Origin: Symbiodinium natans | Taxonomy: Eukaryota; Sar; Dinophyceae; Suessiales; Symbiodiniaceae | DNA: 64,000 nucleotides | Assembly (NCBI GenBank): GCA_905221605.1 | Contig: CAJNDS010002119.1 | Span: 124,001-188,000 of the forward strand | Direction: 5' to 3' | Part shown: positions 22,870 to 33,600 of the stretch, in pieces | How positions within the stretch are numbered: the first letter of the stretch is position 1 | Layout: each line of letters begins with the position of its first letter | Made by a program: the position numbers and the translations under genes | Notes under the pieces: model-generated | Databases searched by the model: none | The model's input: the letters and a program-made list of their open reading frames with translations, nothing else | Told to the model about the DNA's origin: nothing

Positions 22870-25800
22870 TGGCTCCTTGGCGACCGGTCTGCTTGATTCG
22901 GCTGGATGTGAGAGATCCAGCTCTTGGGGGTTCAGGCAGCCATGCGAACTGTATCCCAGAACTACTTTAAATTCGACTTCGAGGACACCTGAAGTGTGAA
23001 GAGCACACCGGGCAGTGGATTGCACGTTTTGCAACCAGGCCGTGAGCAATCCGCCTGGAAGCCCAGCACCGGAAGCTCTTAAAGCAGTCCGCGCCGGCGA
23101 CAAGCAACGAAGGCATGAGCTGAACTGCTGAACTGCCTACCGCTGCGCCCCTGAATCCCTGAATCCCTAAGCAGCGAGCCTAAGCCGTCTTCACGAAGTA
23201 GGGTTCTACATGGAACTGCCTTGACCTTTGGGTGGTCAAATGACTGCTCAGCAACACAATTTCTCGAGAAGGCGCATGGCAACATCGACTCTCCGAACTT
23301 CTGGGGCATTTCAAAGGTACGAGCAGGACCCACTCAAGAGTCGCAGATCATTTAAAATGCGAACTGAGCAGGTGAAACGTCCAAATTCTGCATGAAAGGC
23401 GTGGCGACACTTCATAGAGAGCTCGCAATGAACTGGATGGGCGCTGGGACGAGTTCAGAGACATCTTGTAGGTAGGTTTGGGGGCTTACATGTACTAGTG
23501 ACCATGTTGGTTTCTAGGATGTTCCGGTGTGGAGAACACTCTGTCTTCTCCACGTGAGAACAAAAGGGCCCGCCATCCGGCCCAGCGGCCACGTGGGGCC
23601 TTATGGGCCCTTATCCCGCGGGGCTGAGATATCAGATGGAGCACAGGGGTCTGGGCGGGGAAGTCTGCTGCAGAAGTAGAATGCCTGTTGCAGCTACTTA
23701 AAATAATACATCGCCAGCGTCATTAGACTGCCGGGAGTTCCTGCCATGCAAGTCGCCGCTGTTGCTGTGTCGGGCCTACCTCCTCATCCAGTGAACAGAG
23801 GATGCGGGTCAACGCAAAGGCCCGAATTATTGAAAACTACGGTCCCGAGCTCAGTTCTGAGGGCAACTGAGCCTGGATTCCAAGCCTTGGTCACTTGGTC
23901 ACCAGCTTCAGTCCCGCACTGAACGCAGCCCCCGCTGCTTCGCATTGCTTAGCATGCGCTCACAAGAATTGGGAGACCACCACTTGTGTTCCTCAGAGCT
24001 TGGGAGAAAAGAAAAACGAGGTGCAGGGGGGTCCCAAGTTGAACAGTTGCTGCAGTTGATGCAAGCGGTGTGCCACGTCTGCCGTGGAACGCATGTGACA
24101 CGCACGCAGGACATCACTGACGCATAGAGTTGAGTAGATTGAGGGACTTTGAGATCCCACCCCCCATGATCTGCACGTCCAAGCAATGGGGCAGGCTGCA
24201 GCTTCGCCCCGGATCCCACGCAAGATCCAACATATCCAGCACACCAACGGCAACAGCAACCGAAAGCTCAAAGGTTCTGGTTACCCTAAAATAACATATA
24301 CTGGAACATGCGTGCTATGTAGTATACTGGGTTGGAGGTCGAAGAAGTAACGAAGCCTGGCTGCGGCCTTCTCTGACATCGCGCTTTGCTTCTTCAAGCT
24401 TCTGTTGAATCTGCTGGCACCTCAACCGCACACACAGGGCAGCGGTGCACATTCATTGAGGCTTTGTGCAACCATTGCAATCTCATCATCAAGCAAAGTG
24501 TGGGGATGCCTGCTTGCAGGATGCAGGGTTGCCCTGACAAGCAATACCTGAAAGGCCCAGATATCTAGATATGCCTAGATGCTCCCCGGCACATTGAACC
24601 GTGCACCCAAAACCTCCAAGCCCCTCAAAGGATCTAAAACGGCGGCCAAGGAGCCCTTGCTGCAGATGCTCCGCTTCGTGCGCATGTGCTTGAAAACGAC
24701 TGCAGAGGCGTTCCTCGGTGTCTCATATAGACTCGACTCCGACTGCAAGAGGTCAATCCTCTCATGAGCTGTTGGGGATGGTTGTCCCTGAACTGAGCCA
24801 AATGGCAAACTGCTCCTCCACAAACCTCCTGTGCTGGTTCTCCTTTCACAGGTGCGGAGGGTCTTGGGCTGAGAGTTGGCACCTCTACGGTTTAGGGCTT
24901 CAACTTCTGCCTCTGGCCATCCCAGTAGCTTAGCATGGCTTCGACGCTTACAGTTCATCCAAAGGGTTCCTCCTGGGCCCTCTCGAAGCTTAACAGGGGC
25001 TTTGGGGAGACTTCCTCACACTGAAAATGGGAGCCCCTCGCAGGGCGGCTTGCCCAACCCCAACCCACTCCCTGACCCGGACTTGCAACATGCAAACGAA
25101 TGACATACAGATGCCTGTCAGGTGTTCGTACACTTCAATGAGGTGCTCTGCTGGAGGCCGCATGCAGCTTTGCATTGCTGAGGGCTTTTTGGGGGCGTGA
25201 TCGACGTGGAAAGAGACGGTGACGCAAGCGTTGGCTGTATTGTTTATTCGCTCAGCCTTCAAAAGCATCACAAGCCTCCCTGTATGCAGGACATGCAATG
25301 CCTAACGACCAAACCCTGATGCTCGTACCTCTGCCTCCCAACCAATAATGAGTCAATCGAAAGTAGCCTACAACCCCTACACGGCACCCGACATGTGCCG
25401 AATTCTCACATGGAATCCTACGACCCTCAGCTGGCGCGCCTGCGTCTCATGAGGCTCCTGCTCCGAGACATCAGGTACCTTCTAAGACATTCTACGAACG
25501 TATTGTTCTGCAATTTCCGTGGCACATTCATAGTGCCTGATGCGATTTGTAGGCGGAGCTAGTGTCCTGGTGGAACCCTAGGCCCGCACTAAACCATGTC
25601 GCAACCTCTCAAGTTGACAAGATTGGTCCAAGAATCTGCCTGAGGTCCTGAGGACCTCCAGACCTAAACCTCAATTCACCCGAACTTCTCGGCCATTAGA
25701 ATTTGCACAAGGATGGCACGACAGGAGTTGTGTGATCATGCATTTACGGCAACAAGACAATGCTGAAGCAACCGTGATGAGTCTGAACGTTTGTAGCAAG

Positions 25801-26459
25801 CCTGGCCCTCCGTAGCGGTGAAGGTGGCAGTGATGTTATCGACGAGCCTTCCAGCTTACAGACTTCAGTTGCACTTCAGTTGTGTTTTGCCATCTGTCTG
25901 GCTGACACTCACGACGCATTGCGATATTGGGTTTGCGACATGTGCGTTTATAAATTGTGTAGCAGACGAGCGCAAGGACAGTTTTGGCAACCCAGCACCC
26001 ACACACACCACACGCGAGTCTAAAAGCAACTGTCCACTGAAGAAAGCAATCCAAGCCATGATGCCGCAGCACTATATTATGTACAACAAACATCCTTGCT
26101 ACCCCGGTCTCAGATATTCTCAGATCTACCTGCTCTCTACTAAACGACCGCGCAGGCACAAGTTTTTTTTCTAGCGCACCAGCATCAGGCATCTCTTGTA
26201 GCTGTGAGGGTTGGCCGTGACAGCCTGCTTGTCTCCTTCAGCTTCAGCTCGCTAAAACCTTCTTGTGAATTCCGTGTGAAGCTGCTGCCACGCAGTCATT
26301 TGTAGCTACGTCGCGCAGCGCTTCTGTCTTTTGTTCTCACGTGACCCTGAGTCACGCTCAAGATCGCCGGCTTTGTGCTGCAGAGGTTGAGCTGCATGTC
26401 CTCGCGGGTGAGTCTGTAGTCGCGGTAAGTCGCATCGTTTCTTGGCAGTTTCAACCGCT
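22870..26459. other. Gene-poor stretch upstream of nothing recognisable
   Basis: Only short, motif-free frames on both strands. I see no RNA gene, array or mobile-element protein. The sequence lies on the 3' side of the duplicated glycosyltransferase-like gene and may include its 3' UTR. Confidence 0.5.
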
Positions 26460-28736
26460 TCACCTCTTTGATCGCTGGCAAAGCCACGGCAACTCACACT
26501 TGCCCCTCAAAACTTCGGGATGGTACCTTTCCATGAGGAGCTGGGAGTACTGAAACGGAATCTTGTTGGTGCAGTTCGTGGTGCCCCAGAGCGCAGTGTA
26601 GCGGCTCAAGTTGTAACAGAGCTGGCAAACAGAGTTGGTTTGCTGGTACTTCTCCGGTCCAGACCGCACCAGCTTCTCATCCTCCTTCTTCAGCTTGATG
26701 TTGTATGTCGGCTTGCCGCCAGGATAGCAGGAGCAATAGTGGCGAAAAGATGCGTCCTTCGGCCCAGTTAAGGGGATGTCCTTGTTCTTGTCCATTTGTG
26801 CAGTCTCCTCCCACGGCTCTATCCGCCAGCCACGCGCGGCGAAGGCATATTGCATGGCAAAGTCCGAGGAATAGATCTCCTTTGTCGCCTGCTCACCAAG
26901 CATATTCCAATCAAGTTTCATCATGTTCTCATCCGAGAGAGCATCTAGAATGGCCTCCCTCCTAAAGTAGGCCCCGCCAGCCAGGCCTGCAGACATGGCC
27001 TTGTGAGTCCACTTGAAGCCTGGAACCCGCTCCTTCGCCAACTTCTCAACATAGTCAACTAACCCAAAGCTGCGGTCCTTCACATATATTCCTCCCGCAT
27101 CATGCTTCGGCTCACGCTTGATCGGGCCATGAATGGTGTTGTCCGGCTCAAGCATGATGACGTACTCGGTGTTGAGGTTCTCTGCTGCATCGTAAAGCCG
27201 CCGGAAGAAAGGCCATGGATGCCATCGATCGTTTGCTGGAGGACACAGCCTGAAAGTGCATCCTTGCTGCTCGCATAGAGGTGAAAAGTCCATGCCGCCA
27301 TCACTCATGACATAAATCGGTGAACCAGGAAAATGTTTACGAAGCTGCCGAACCTGGAAGATGACTGCAGCCGGATCTGCGTAGACATGCAAGTAGAATC
27401 CGTATTTCGAATCCCGCGCCACGGCGGCTGGCATCACTTGCTGGGGCTTGCAGAGAAAGGGTAAGTCGCACGGCTTGGTCTTCAGGTCGGGATGGTACGT
27501 GTCCATCAGCTTCTGCGAGTATGAGAACGGCAATCGATTGGTACACTTGGCATTTCCCCAATTCTCCACATATCGGTCCAGGCTGTAGCAGAGCTGGCAG
27601 TTGGAGTTCTGAACGGTATACTCTGCTGGTGCCGGGGCAAACAAATCTTCATCCTCTGGTTGAAGCTTCAGATTGTAGGTGGGTTTGCCGCCAGGGTAGC
27701 AAGAGCAATAATGACGGAAGGCAGCATCACGAGGACCAGCAAGGGGCTGGTCCTTGTCTTTGTCCATCTGCGCTACCTCCTCCCAGATGCTGACGCGCCA
27801 TCCTCGAGCAGCGAGGGCATACTGCATGGCAAAATCCGACGAGAAGACTTCTTTGTCGACACTCTCTCCAAGGAGGTTCCAGTCAATCTGCATCATGTTT
27901 TCATCAGAGAACGCATCCAGCACAGTCTCTGTGCGGAAATAGGCCCCCCCACAGAGCCCAGCTTGCATACTTTCAGCATCCCATTGAAACCCAGGAACTC
28001 GTTTCTGTGCTAGTTGCTCCACGTGCTCAGCGAGCCTGAAATGACGGCTTGGGACGTGGACACCTCCCGCATCGTGCTGCGGCAGGCGCTTGACTGGGCC
28101 GTGTATCGTGTTGTCCGGCTCCAGCATGATGAGAAACTCGGTGTTGAGACTCAGGGCCGCATCGTAGATACGCCTGAAAAATGGCCATGGGTGCCAGCGG
28201 TCGTTGGCTGGCGGGCAGAGCGTGAAAATGCACTTCTCTTGCTTACACAGATTGCTGAAGTCCATCCCCCCATCGCTCATGACATAAACAGGAGAGTCTG
28301 GAAAGTGCCGCCTGACCTGCCGCACTTGGTGAATCACAGCGGCTGGATCGGCATAGACATGTAGATAGAAGCCAAACTTGGATGACGGCTGAGGCCCTTC
28401 AAGCCCTTGCTGCCCCTGCTGATCTTGCTGCGCTTGCCCTTGACCTTCCTGCTCCACGAGTCTCGGCAGAGCATTGGGCGCATCTTCGGCTGGACGGATG
28501 TCGGCTGGCTTTGCTTCAGCAGTTGGCGATGGCGTCCAAGCATCGAAGCTTTCGGCCCGTCGCATCGACTGGTCGAGGGCTGCACCCGCAGCAGAAACAG
28601 CACCCGAGACAGAGGCGATGGCATCATTGGAAGACGTCAGGGCGCGCAGATCTCCAAATATGGCCAAGAGGAACATTCCTCCGAGGGCCAAGAAAAATCT
28701 TGCAACTCCCCATGGCTGTGAGGCTCGCTTTGCCAT
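26460..28736 (-). CDS. Membrane-anchored protein with two tandem glycosyltransferase-like domains
   Basis: A single uninterrupted frame of 758 aa from the ATG at 28736. An in-frame GTG at 28748 lies four codons upstream, but the ATG is the natural start. Residues 14-28 form a hydrophobic segment after a short basic N-terminus, so a type II signal anchor is likely. A Gln/Pro-rich stem follows. Residues 119-442 and 443-758 are clear tandem copies: both start with SK(F/Y)GFYLHVYADPAAVI, contain SDGGMDFS and the acidic motif LEPDN (205-209 and 529-533), and end with a Cys-rich segment. LEPDN resembles the DxD-type nucleotide-sugar/metal site of GT-A enzymes, so a Golgi or ER glycosyltransferase role is inferred, not shown. 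Sequons near 709 and 721 fit a lumenal domain. It has no introns, unlike the channel genes nearby. Confidence 0.85.
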   Translation of the reverse strand: MAKRASQPWGVARFFLALGGMFLLAIFGDLRALTSSNDAIASVSGAVSAAGAALDQSMRRAESFDAWTPSPTAEAKPADIRPAEDAPNALPRLVEQEGQGQAQQDQQGQQGLEGPQPSSKFGFYLHVYADPAAVIHQVRQVRRHFPDSPVYVMSDGGMDFSNLCKQEKCIFTLCPPANDRWHPWPFFRRIYDAALSLNTEFLIMLEPDNTIHGPVKRLPQHDAGGVHVPSRHFRLAEHVEQLAQKRVPGFQWDAESMQAGLCGGAYFRTETVLDAFSDENMMQIDWNLLGESVDKEVFSSDFAMQYALAARGWRVSIWEEVAQMDKDKDQPLAGPRDAAFRHYCSCYPGGKPTYNLKLQPEDEDLFAPAPAEYTVQNSNCQLCYSLDRYVENWGNAKCTNRLPFSYSQKLMDTYHPDLKTKPCDLPFLCKPQQVMPAAVARDSKYGFYLHVYADPAAVIFQVRQLRKHFPGSPIYVMSDGGMDFSPLCEQQGCTFRLCPPANDRWHPWPFFRRLYDAAENLNTEYVIMLEPDNTIHGPIKREPKHDAGGIYVKDRSFGLVDYVEKLAKERVPGFKWTHKAMSAGLAGGAYFRREAILDALSDENMMKLDWNMLGEQATKEIYSSDFAMQYAFAARGWRIEPWEETAQMDKNKDIPLTGPKDASFRHYCSCYPGGKPTYNIKLKKEDEKLVRSGPEKYQQTNSVCQLCYNLSRYTALWGTTNCTNKIPFQYSQLLMERYHPEVLRGKCELPWLCQRSKR

Positions 28737-28748
28737 CACGGCGTGCAC

Positions 28749-28790
28749 AGGTTATAGTCCCACAGCTTACAAAAAAAAAGCATGTGCTCC
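28749..28790 (-). promoter_or_regulatory. Possible spliced-leader acceptor upstream of the duplicated gene
   Basis: On the minus strand a T9 tract (28779-28771) is followed within a few bases by GTAAG, then about 30 bases to the ATG at 28736. A pyrimidine tract plus AG just before the start is what a dinoflagellate trans-splice acceptor looks like. No other promoter element is visible. Confidence 0.4.
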
Positions 28791-28882
28791 TTACGAGATG
28801 CATCCCGAAACGCACAGCTGAGAATTACGTGTGGGCACTGCCCATCTGCCATGCGTTGACTTGACTTGAGCATCTTGAACTT

Positions 28883-28895
28883 GTAGCCATTTTGG
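28883..28895 (+). other. 13-nt match to the dinoflagellate spliced leader
   Basis: GTAGCCATTTTGG is identical to positions 3-15 of the known 22-nt leader (CCGTAGCCATTTTGG...); the rest does not match. It lies on the plus strand, antisense to the gene just downstream. It could be a relic of a retroposed mRNA or chance. Confidence 0.3.
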
Positions 28896-28899
28896 GATA

Positions 28900-29929
28900 T
28901 GAGAGCCTCAGACTTCTCTCCTTGTAGGACGGCTTCAGCTCTCTCCGCTCTACCGCGGATTCTGTCTAGGCCTAGGGAAAGGCGTTTTGAGTGTGGCCAG
29001 TGACACCCGTGCCGCACCACACCTAGCTAGACCCTTGCAGCTGAGGAGGTTTCGGGCTTCACGTGAAGCACTGATCCCAGATTCAGATGGGGCAAGTAGC
29101 TCGCGTGCACGCCGCAGCATTCGACGAAGCTCCTCCGAAAGGACACTCGTAAGATGTCTTTGTGTTTAGGAGGTTTTGCGGCTGCAGCAACGGCCATAAG
29201 TGAGAACCACTCATGGGGAGTGTGGGGTTCACGGTTCACGACGAGCCAACTCAGAATGCGGAATGGCACCAATCCACATTCATGAAAGCAGAGGTGGCTG
29301 CGTTCTCCCGTCTCCGACGCAGTTCGGGAAGCGTACGCGCTTTTCCCGCCTGGAACCCGAAGCCGAAGCCTTTAACTGATTTTTTGGGGCGTGGGGCAAT
29401 CGCGGGGCCATAGGTCTCGGAAACAAAGCGAGGAACATACGAGCTTCCAACTAACTCTAGGACTGAGCCCGAATTCGAGGCCGAAACAAGTAACTCTCCA
29501 CTGGGGCCCCTAGAAAGCCTACGAAGGCGTTGAGCGCTCCTGGTCCAGCCGCTGCGCTTGCCTCTGCAGCTCGAAAGCGTCGCCTTTTCCAGGTCAGCGC
29601 AGAAAGGGGTCAACGAAACAGAAACGGGCAACACTGCTTCATCTCTCTGCCTTACAATGAAGACTTATAAGGGGTCTTAAGGCTCGGAGTTCAAGAATTC
29701 TTTTCGGACTCTCAAAGCAGAGCACACAAGACCAAAGAGCAAGCCAGCCGAAGGATCCTAGCTGCTTGACCCCTGATCCCGAACCTCGAGTAGACCTTCG
29801 GACCTTCGTTCGGGTTTCCGTTAAAGTCTCATCCTGGCAGAAGGATGGGGTGCGATGAGCGTCAGTATTAGCATGTACGGCTCACGCCAGTAAAGGTTCG
29901 CCACATTGATTCTGAGGGGGAGGGAGCAG
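28900..29929. other. No gene seen
   Basis: Short motif-free frames only. The stretch separates the duplicated glycosyltransferase-like gene from possible exons at 29.93-30.32 kb. Confidence 0.5.
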
Positions 29930-30320
29930 GGGATGTGATAAATGCAGTTGAAGGCGTTTTGCTACCTCGCCTTGCACTGCCGTAGTCTCTGACGCCGTAT
30001 TCACAGTGCACACCGGAGTCGGCGAGGATGAGGACTCATCCTTGTTTGCCGCCAGTAATTGCGTAGCTCTATCTGCAAGGACCAGATGACAGAGACCGAA
30101 TCGCGGTCCAAGTTCAGATGCCTGCGAAATCTACGGCTTCATCAACAGCTTCTATAGCTACAGAGCTCGCAGTAAGGCGCGTGCCTGCAAGCAACTCTCC
30201 CACCGGCACACTGGCACACCAAAGCGCCCTACAATTGACAAATACTCTGTTTTGCCGAGAATCGACAAGTCGTGCTAGGAGCTCGTTTTGCTCCTGCGAG
30301 CACTGCTCTTGAATTGCCGC
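29930..30320 (-). CDS. Two possible exons of an unrecognised gene
   Basis: On the minus strand, about 30320-30230 reads LLAAIQEQCSQEQNELLARL, a helix or coiled-coil-like segment. About 30062-29945 reads ATQLLAANKDESSSSPTP and, further on, TASETTAVQGEVAKRLQL. Both are polar and protein-like and lie in the order expected for one gene. No family is recognised and the splice sites were not resolved. Confidence 0.3.
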
Positions 30321-30692
30321 AAGAAGCCATGCTACCTAGAAGCCCCGTGTTGCTAACCCCCGATGCACGTAAGAGCGAATCTCCAGTTCTCCTCTCCGCA
30401 TGCTGCTCATATGCAACTTCCGCATGGCGCGGGGCACACGCACATCAGACACAACTCAATCCTTCATCCTAAGGATGGGACTTTGCGGGACCTGCCAAGC
30501 CACTTATTGAAAGTCTACATCTACTGGACAGTCCACACCCCAAGTCAAACAAGGTGGAGTTTTCCTCAAGGGAAGCAGAGATCTCTGCCAAGTCTGACGG
30601 AATGCTCAACAGAAGCTTGTGCAAGTTCGCTGGGTCAAGGAAAAGAAGTCAATCCGGCCAAGTCTTCACATTAACACAACCACTCAACGAGC

Positions 30693-33600
30693 TCAGATGA
30701 GCTTGCTATATGCTTCTGTCATTTTCGGGAGAGCTGGCCCCCCCATCTCCTCGAGGAGGCGCGTGTGATGGTGAAGGATGTGGAAAGCGTCCTCCTTCAT
30801 CCTCGGCCACGTATGTGGAGGCAGACTTGGGGAGTGTAGGCCTGGAGTTGAGTGGACCGGCTCAGCCTTCTGGGACCCAGACAAGCCGTGCAGGTGGAGG
30901 ATTCTGGGATTTCGGGGGCTGGGGATCATTTTGCGAAGGCCGTCTCTTCACCCCACTGAGGATGCAAATTTTGGGGTTCGGATTCTTTTGGGGGGGGCCT
31001 TTCGGGAGTCTTGGCGTAAGCTTGGCCGACATGAGCTCAGCGTCAACTTCCGTAGCTCCATGATTGAGTACCTGAAGGGGCACTGAAAAGCATCGAGCAA
31101 TATTGATCATGTGGACTCCTTGTATTTCCCCCCCCCCCAAAGCTCCTCCCAAACCCTTCTGACCCGGACTTCGGATAGCCAGGGGTCGATGAGGTCGCAC
31201 AATGTTGGGCCCTCTTGGACAAACTCGTCGAAAGAAGAGCTGGCTTTGATTACAAGACCGACCAACGAATCAACCCTACTCAGACTAACCAACCTAACGG
31301 ATCAACCCTCACCAGACTACAGACCTGTACTGGAAGCTGTGCTCGCACTTGTGGTTCCTAGGATGATGGCCAACCAAAACTAAACTCAAGGCCCCCATCT
31401 TGCCCATCCCGCGCGCTTCACCAAGGAGTGCATGACCACTGGGTCGCGCTCCAGGAAACTGCCCAAATGCTGGCAGAACTCCAAGTACGACACCTGGCTT
31501 GCGGGATCTTGCCAGGCCGTGCGCTGAACAGTCTGGGGCTTTGGCTTGGAAGCAGAAATTCGAGCTTTATGAACTTGAGCAGCTTCAGTCCAAAGATTAA
31601 CTGATTAACTATTCCTTCCAAGAACGGGTCGCGTGGAACGCTTCTGATGTTCGAGAGGCCTCGCCGGAGTCGTCACTGTCGAGGACACGGAAGATGGTCT
31701 GCATGTCTTCGCGCTTGATGTCCTGCAGCTGGAATGTTGGTGCCATTAGATAGATTGCATGCAGGGTCAACATCAATGTCTGATTCCAAATTACGGCAGT
31801 GCTGCTTGGCAGTTTGTCCTAGCAGCTCTCTTTGTTTCCGAGCGTTGTTACTCGAACAAAGTCGGTGCTGCTTGCACTCCAAACCCTGCACCGTGAGACA
31901 CGTTAAGAAAACGTACTCTTGCAAAGCCCAGCATCCATCACCTGCATCAATTTCCGAAAATCCTCGTTCCGATCGTAGCCATGCAGCCTCGGCTGTTCTT
32001 CAATGCATGTCTGGGGTCCTTTTGCGTCCTAAAAAACCCAGACACCGCATGAACAGATCCCAATGAGACCCACGAGAACCGGCGATGAAATGAAACAGAA
32101 CGAAAACACCCAAAACACGACAGCAAAGTGGCATCTCTTCCAGGGAAAGTGATCCGCTGTTGTCTTCATCCATGGTGGCACACAGCACCGCAAGGTCGAT
32201 CATATTCTTGCACCGCTCCTCCTCCTCCGAACGGAAGCCATGCAGCGCTGAGTTTCAGCTACACATCTTGTAAATCAGCAATGGGTTTCTTTTGATCCCG
32301 TGCATCCATCCGTCCAATCCATCCCATCCCGTCACGTCCCGTTCCATCCCATCCCATCTCATCCTTCTGCTTGATCTTCCGCTCTTGGTCCTTGTCACGC
32401 CCCTGAGCGGCTCGCTCGACCTTTCGGGGGACATTTAGCCAAAGAGCCTTCAAGGCTGGTTTCGAGAAGACTTCAGTCGGCAGGTTTCGGGGCTTTTCGA
32501 CTTACACACCTAGCGCACACGCAGCCAGGGCTCTTTTGGGGTCAAGTGGTTTAAGCATCAGAGGTATTGAAATCAGTGCCAAAATCGCAAAGCCCTCGAC
32601 ATCACACCCTGGACTTAAATTTCTCTCCCTCCCACTTTTCCCAGCTTCGAAGGCGTGCGGCAATAACTGCTAGGATGAGGTTCGTGGCACCCAAGGAAAC
32701 GGTCATCATCATCACGAAAAGGACTGGGAAGGTCCACGGGGCGGCCTGGAGGTGCAACGCCCTGTAACTCCAGGGCTCCAGGGTTGTTATTGTGTATATG
32801 TTGCATGGGTAGGTTTCAGGCGGGAACTTGGCTTCGGGCTCAGGTGGAAGTGGTGGGATGTTCTGCAACAGCCTCCTACAAACCCCAACTCCAACCAACT
32901 CCAATACTGCGAGAATCGCCGCCTCGATCAGCGGCAAGGAAGTCCTTGGCGAGGCATGGAGTCACGCACTCCATATGGGCTTCACTGAAATGTCAAGGGG
33001 ATCCAGCAGCGGCAAAGCCGGTGAAGGAATGGTGAAAACAAAAAGCAACAAAGGTCCTTTGCAGGAGCAAGGAGCAAACCCCAGGCATCGCCCATGACCA
33101 TCTGCTGGAAGAGCGTGACCGTTGCAGCAAAGACGCCGTTGAATCCGGCAGAACAGTGGGTGCCTCACTTGACCAGGTCTGTTGTCAGCGAATTTCTAGA
33201 CAAGTCAGGGTGCAGCCTACACCTTTAGCGACCATCGCTTCATGAGGCTGCTGTGCGGTATAGCTTCATGAGGCTTTATGTTGCAACTGTGAAAAAGCGA
33301 GGTGTTCTACCGGCGAGGGGCATCAGCAACACAAACATATTCCTGCAGCGGAGCCACATTCAGGATAGGGAAGTCCGGAGGTGATGGGGTGGAGCAGCTC
33401 CACGGCAATGACGGCCCAGAACACCAAAGCGGCCACCAAAAGCAGAGAGCCAAAGAACATGGCCTGCAGTGCTGGGCTTCAAAGAGATGGTTCTATGGTT
33501 CCGGGTGCAGGGAGGAAGGCGACCTGACTGCTCATGTCATCACGTCCACTTCTAAGCCAGGGTAAGGAACGAAAACAAGAGTGCAAACGAGAACTCTGCA

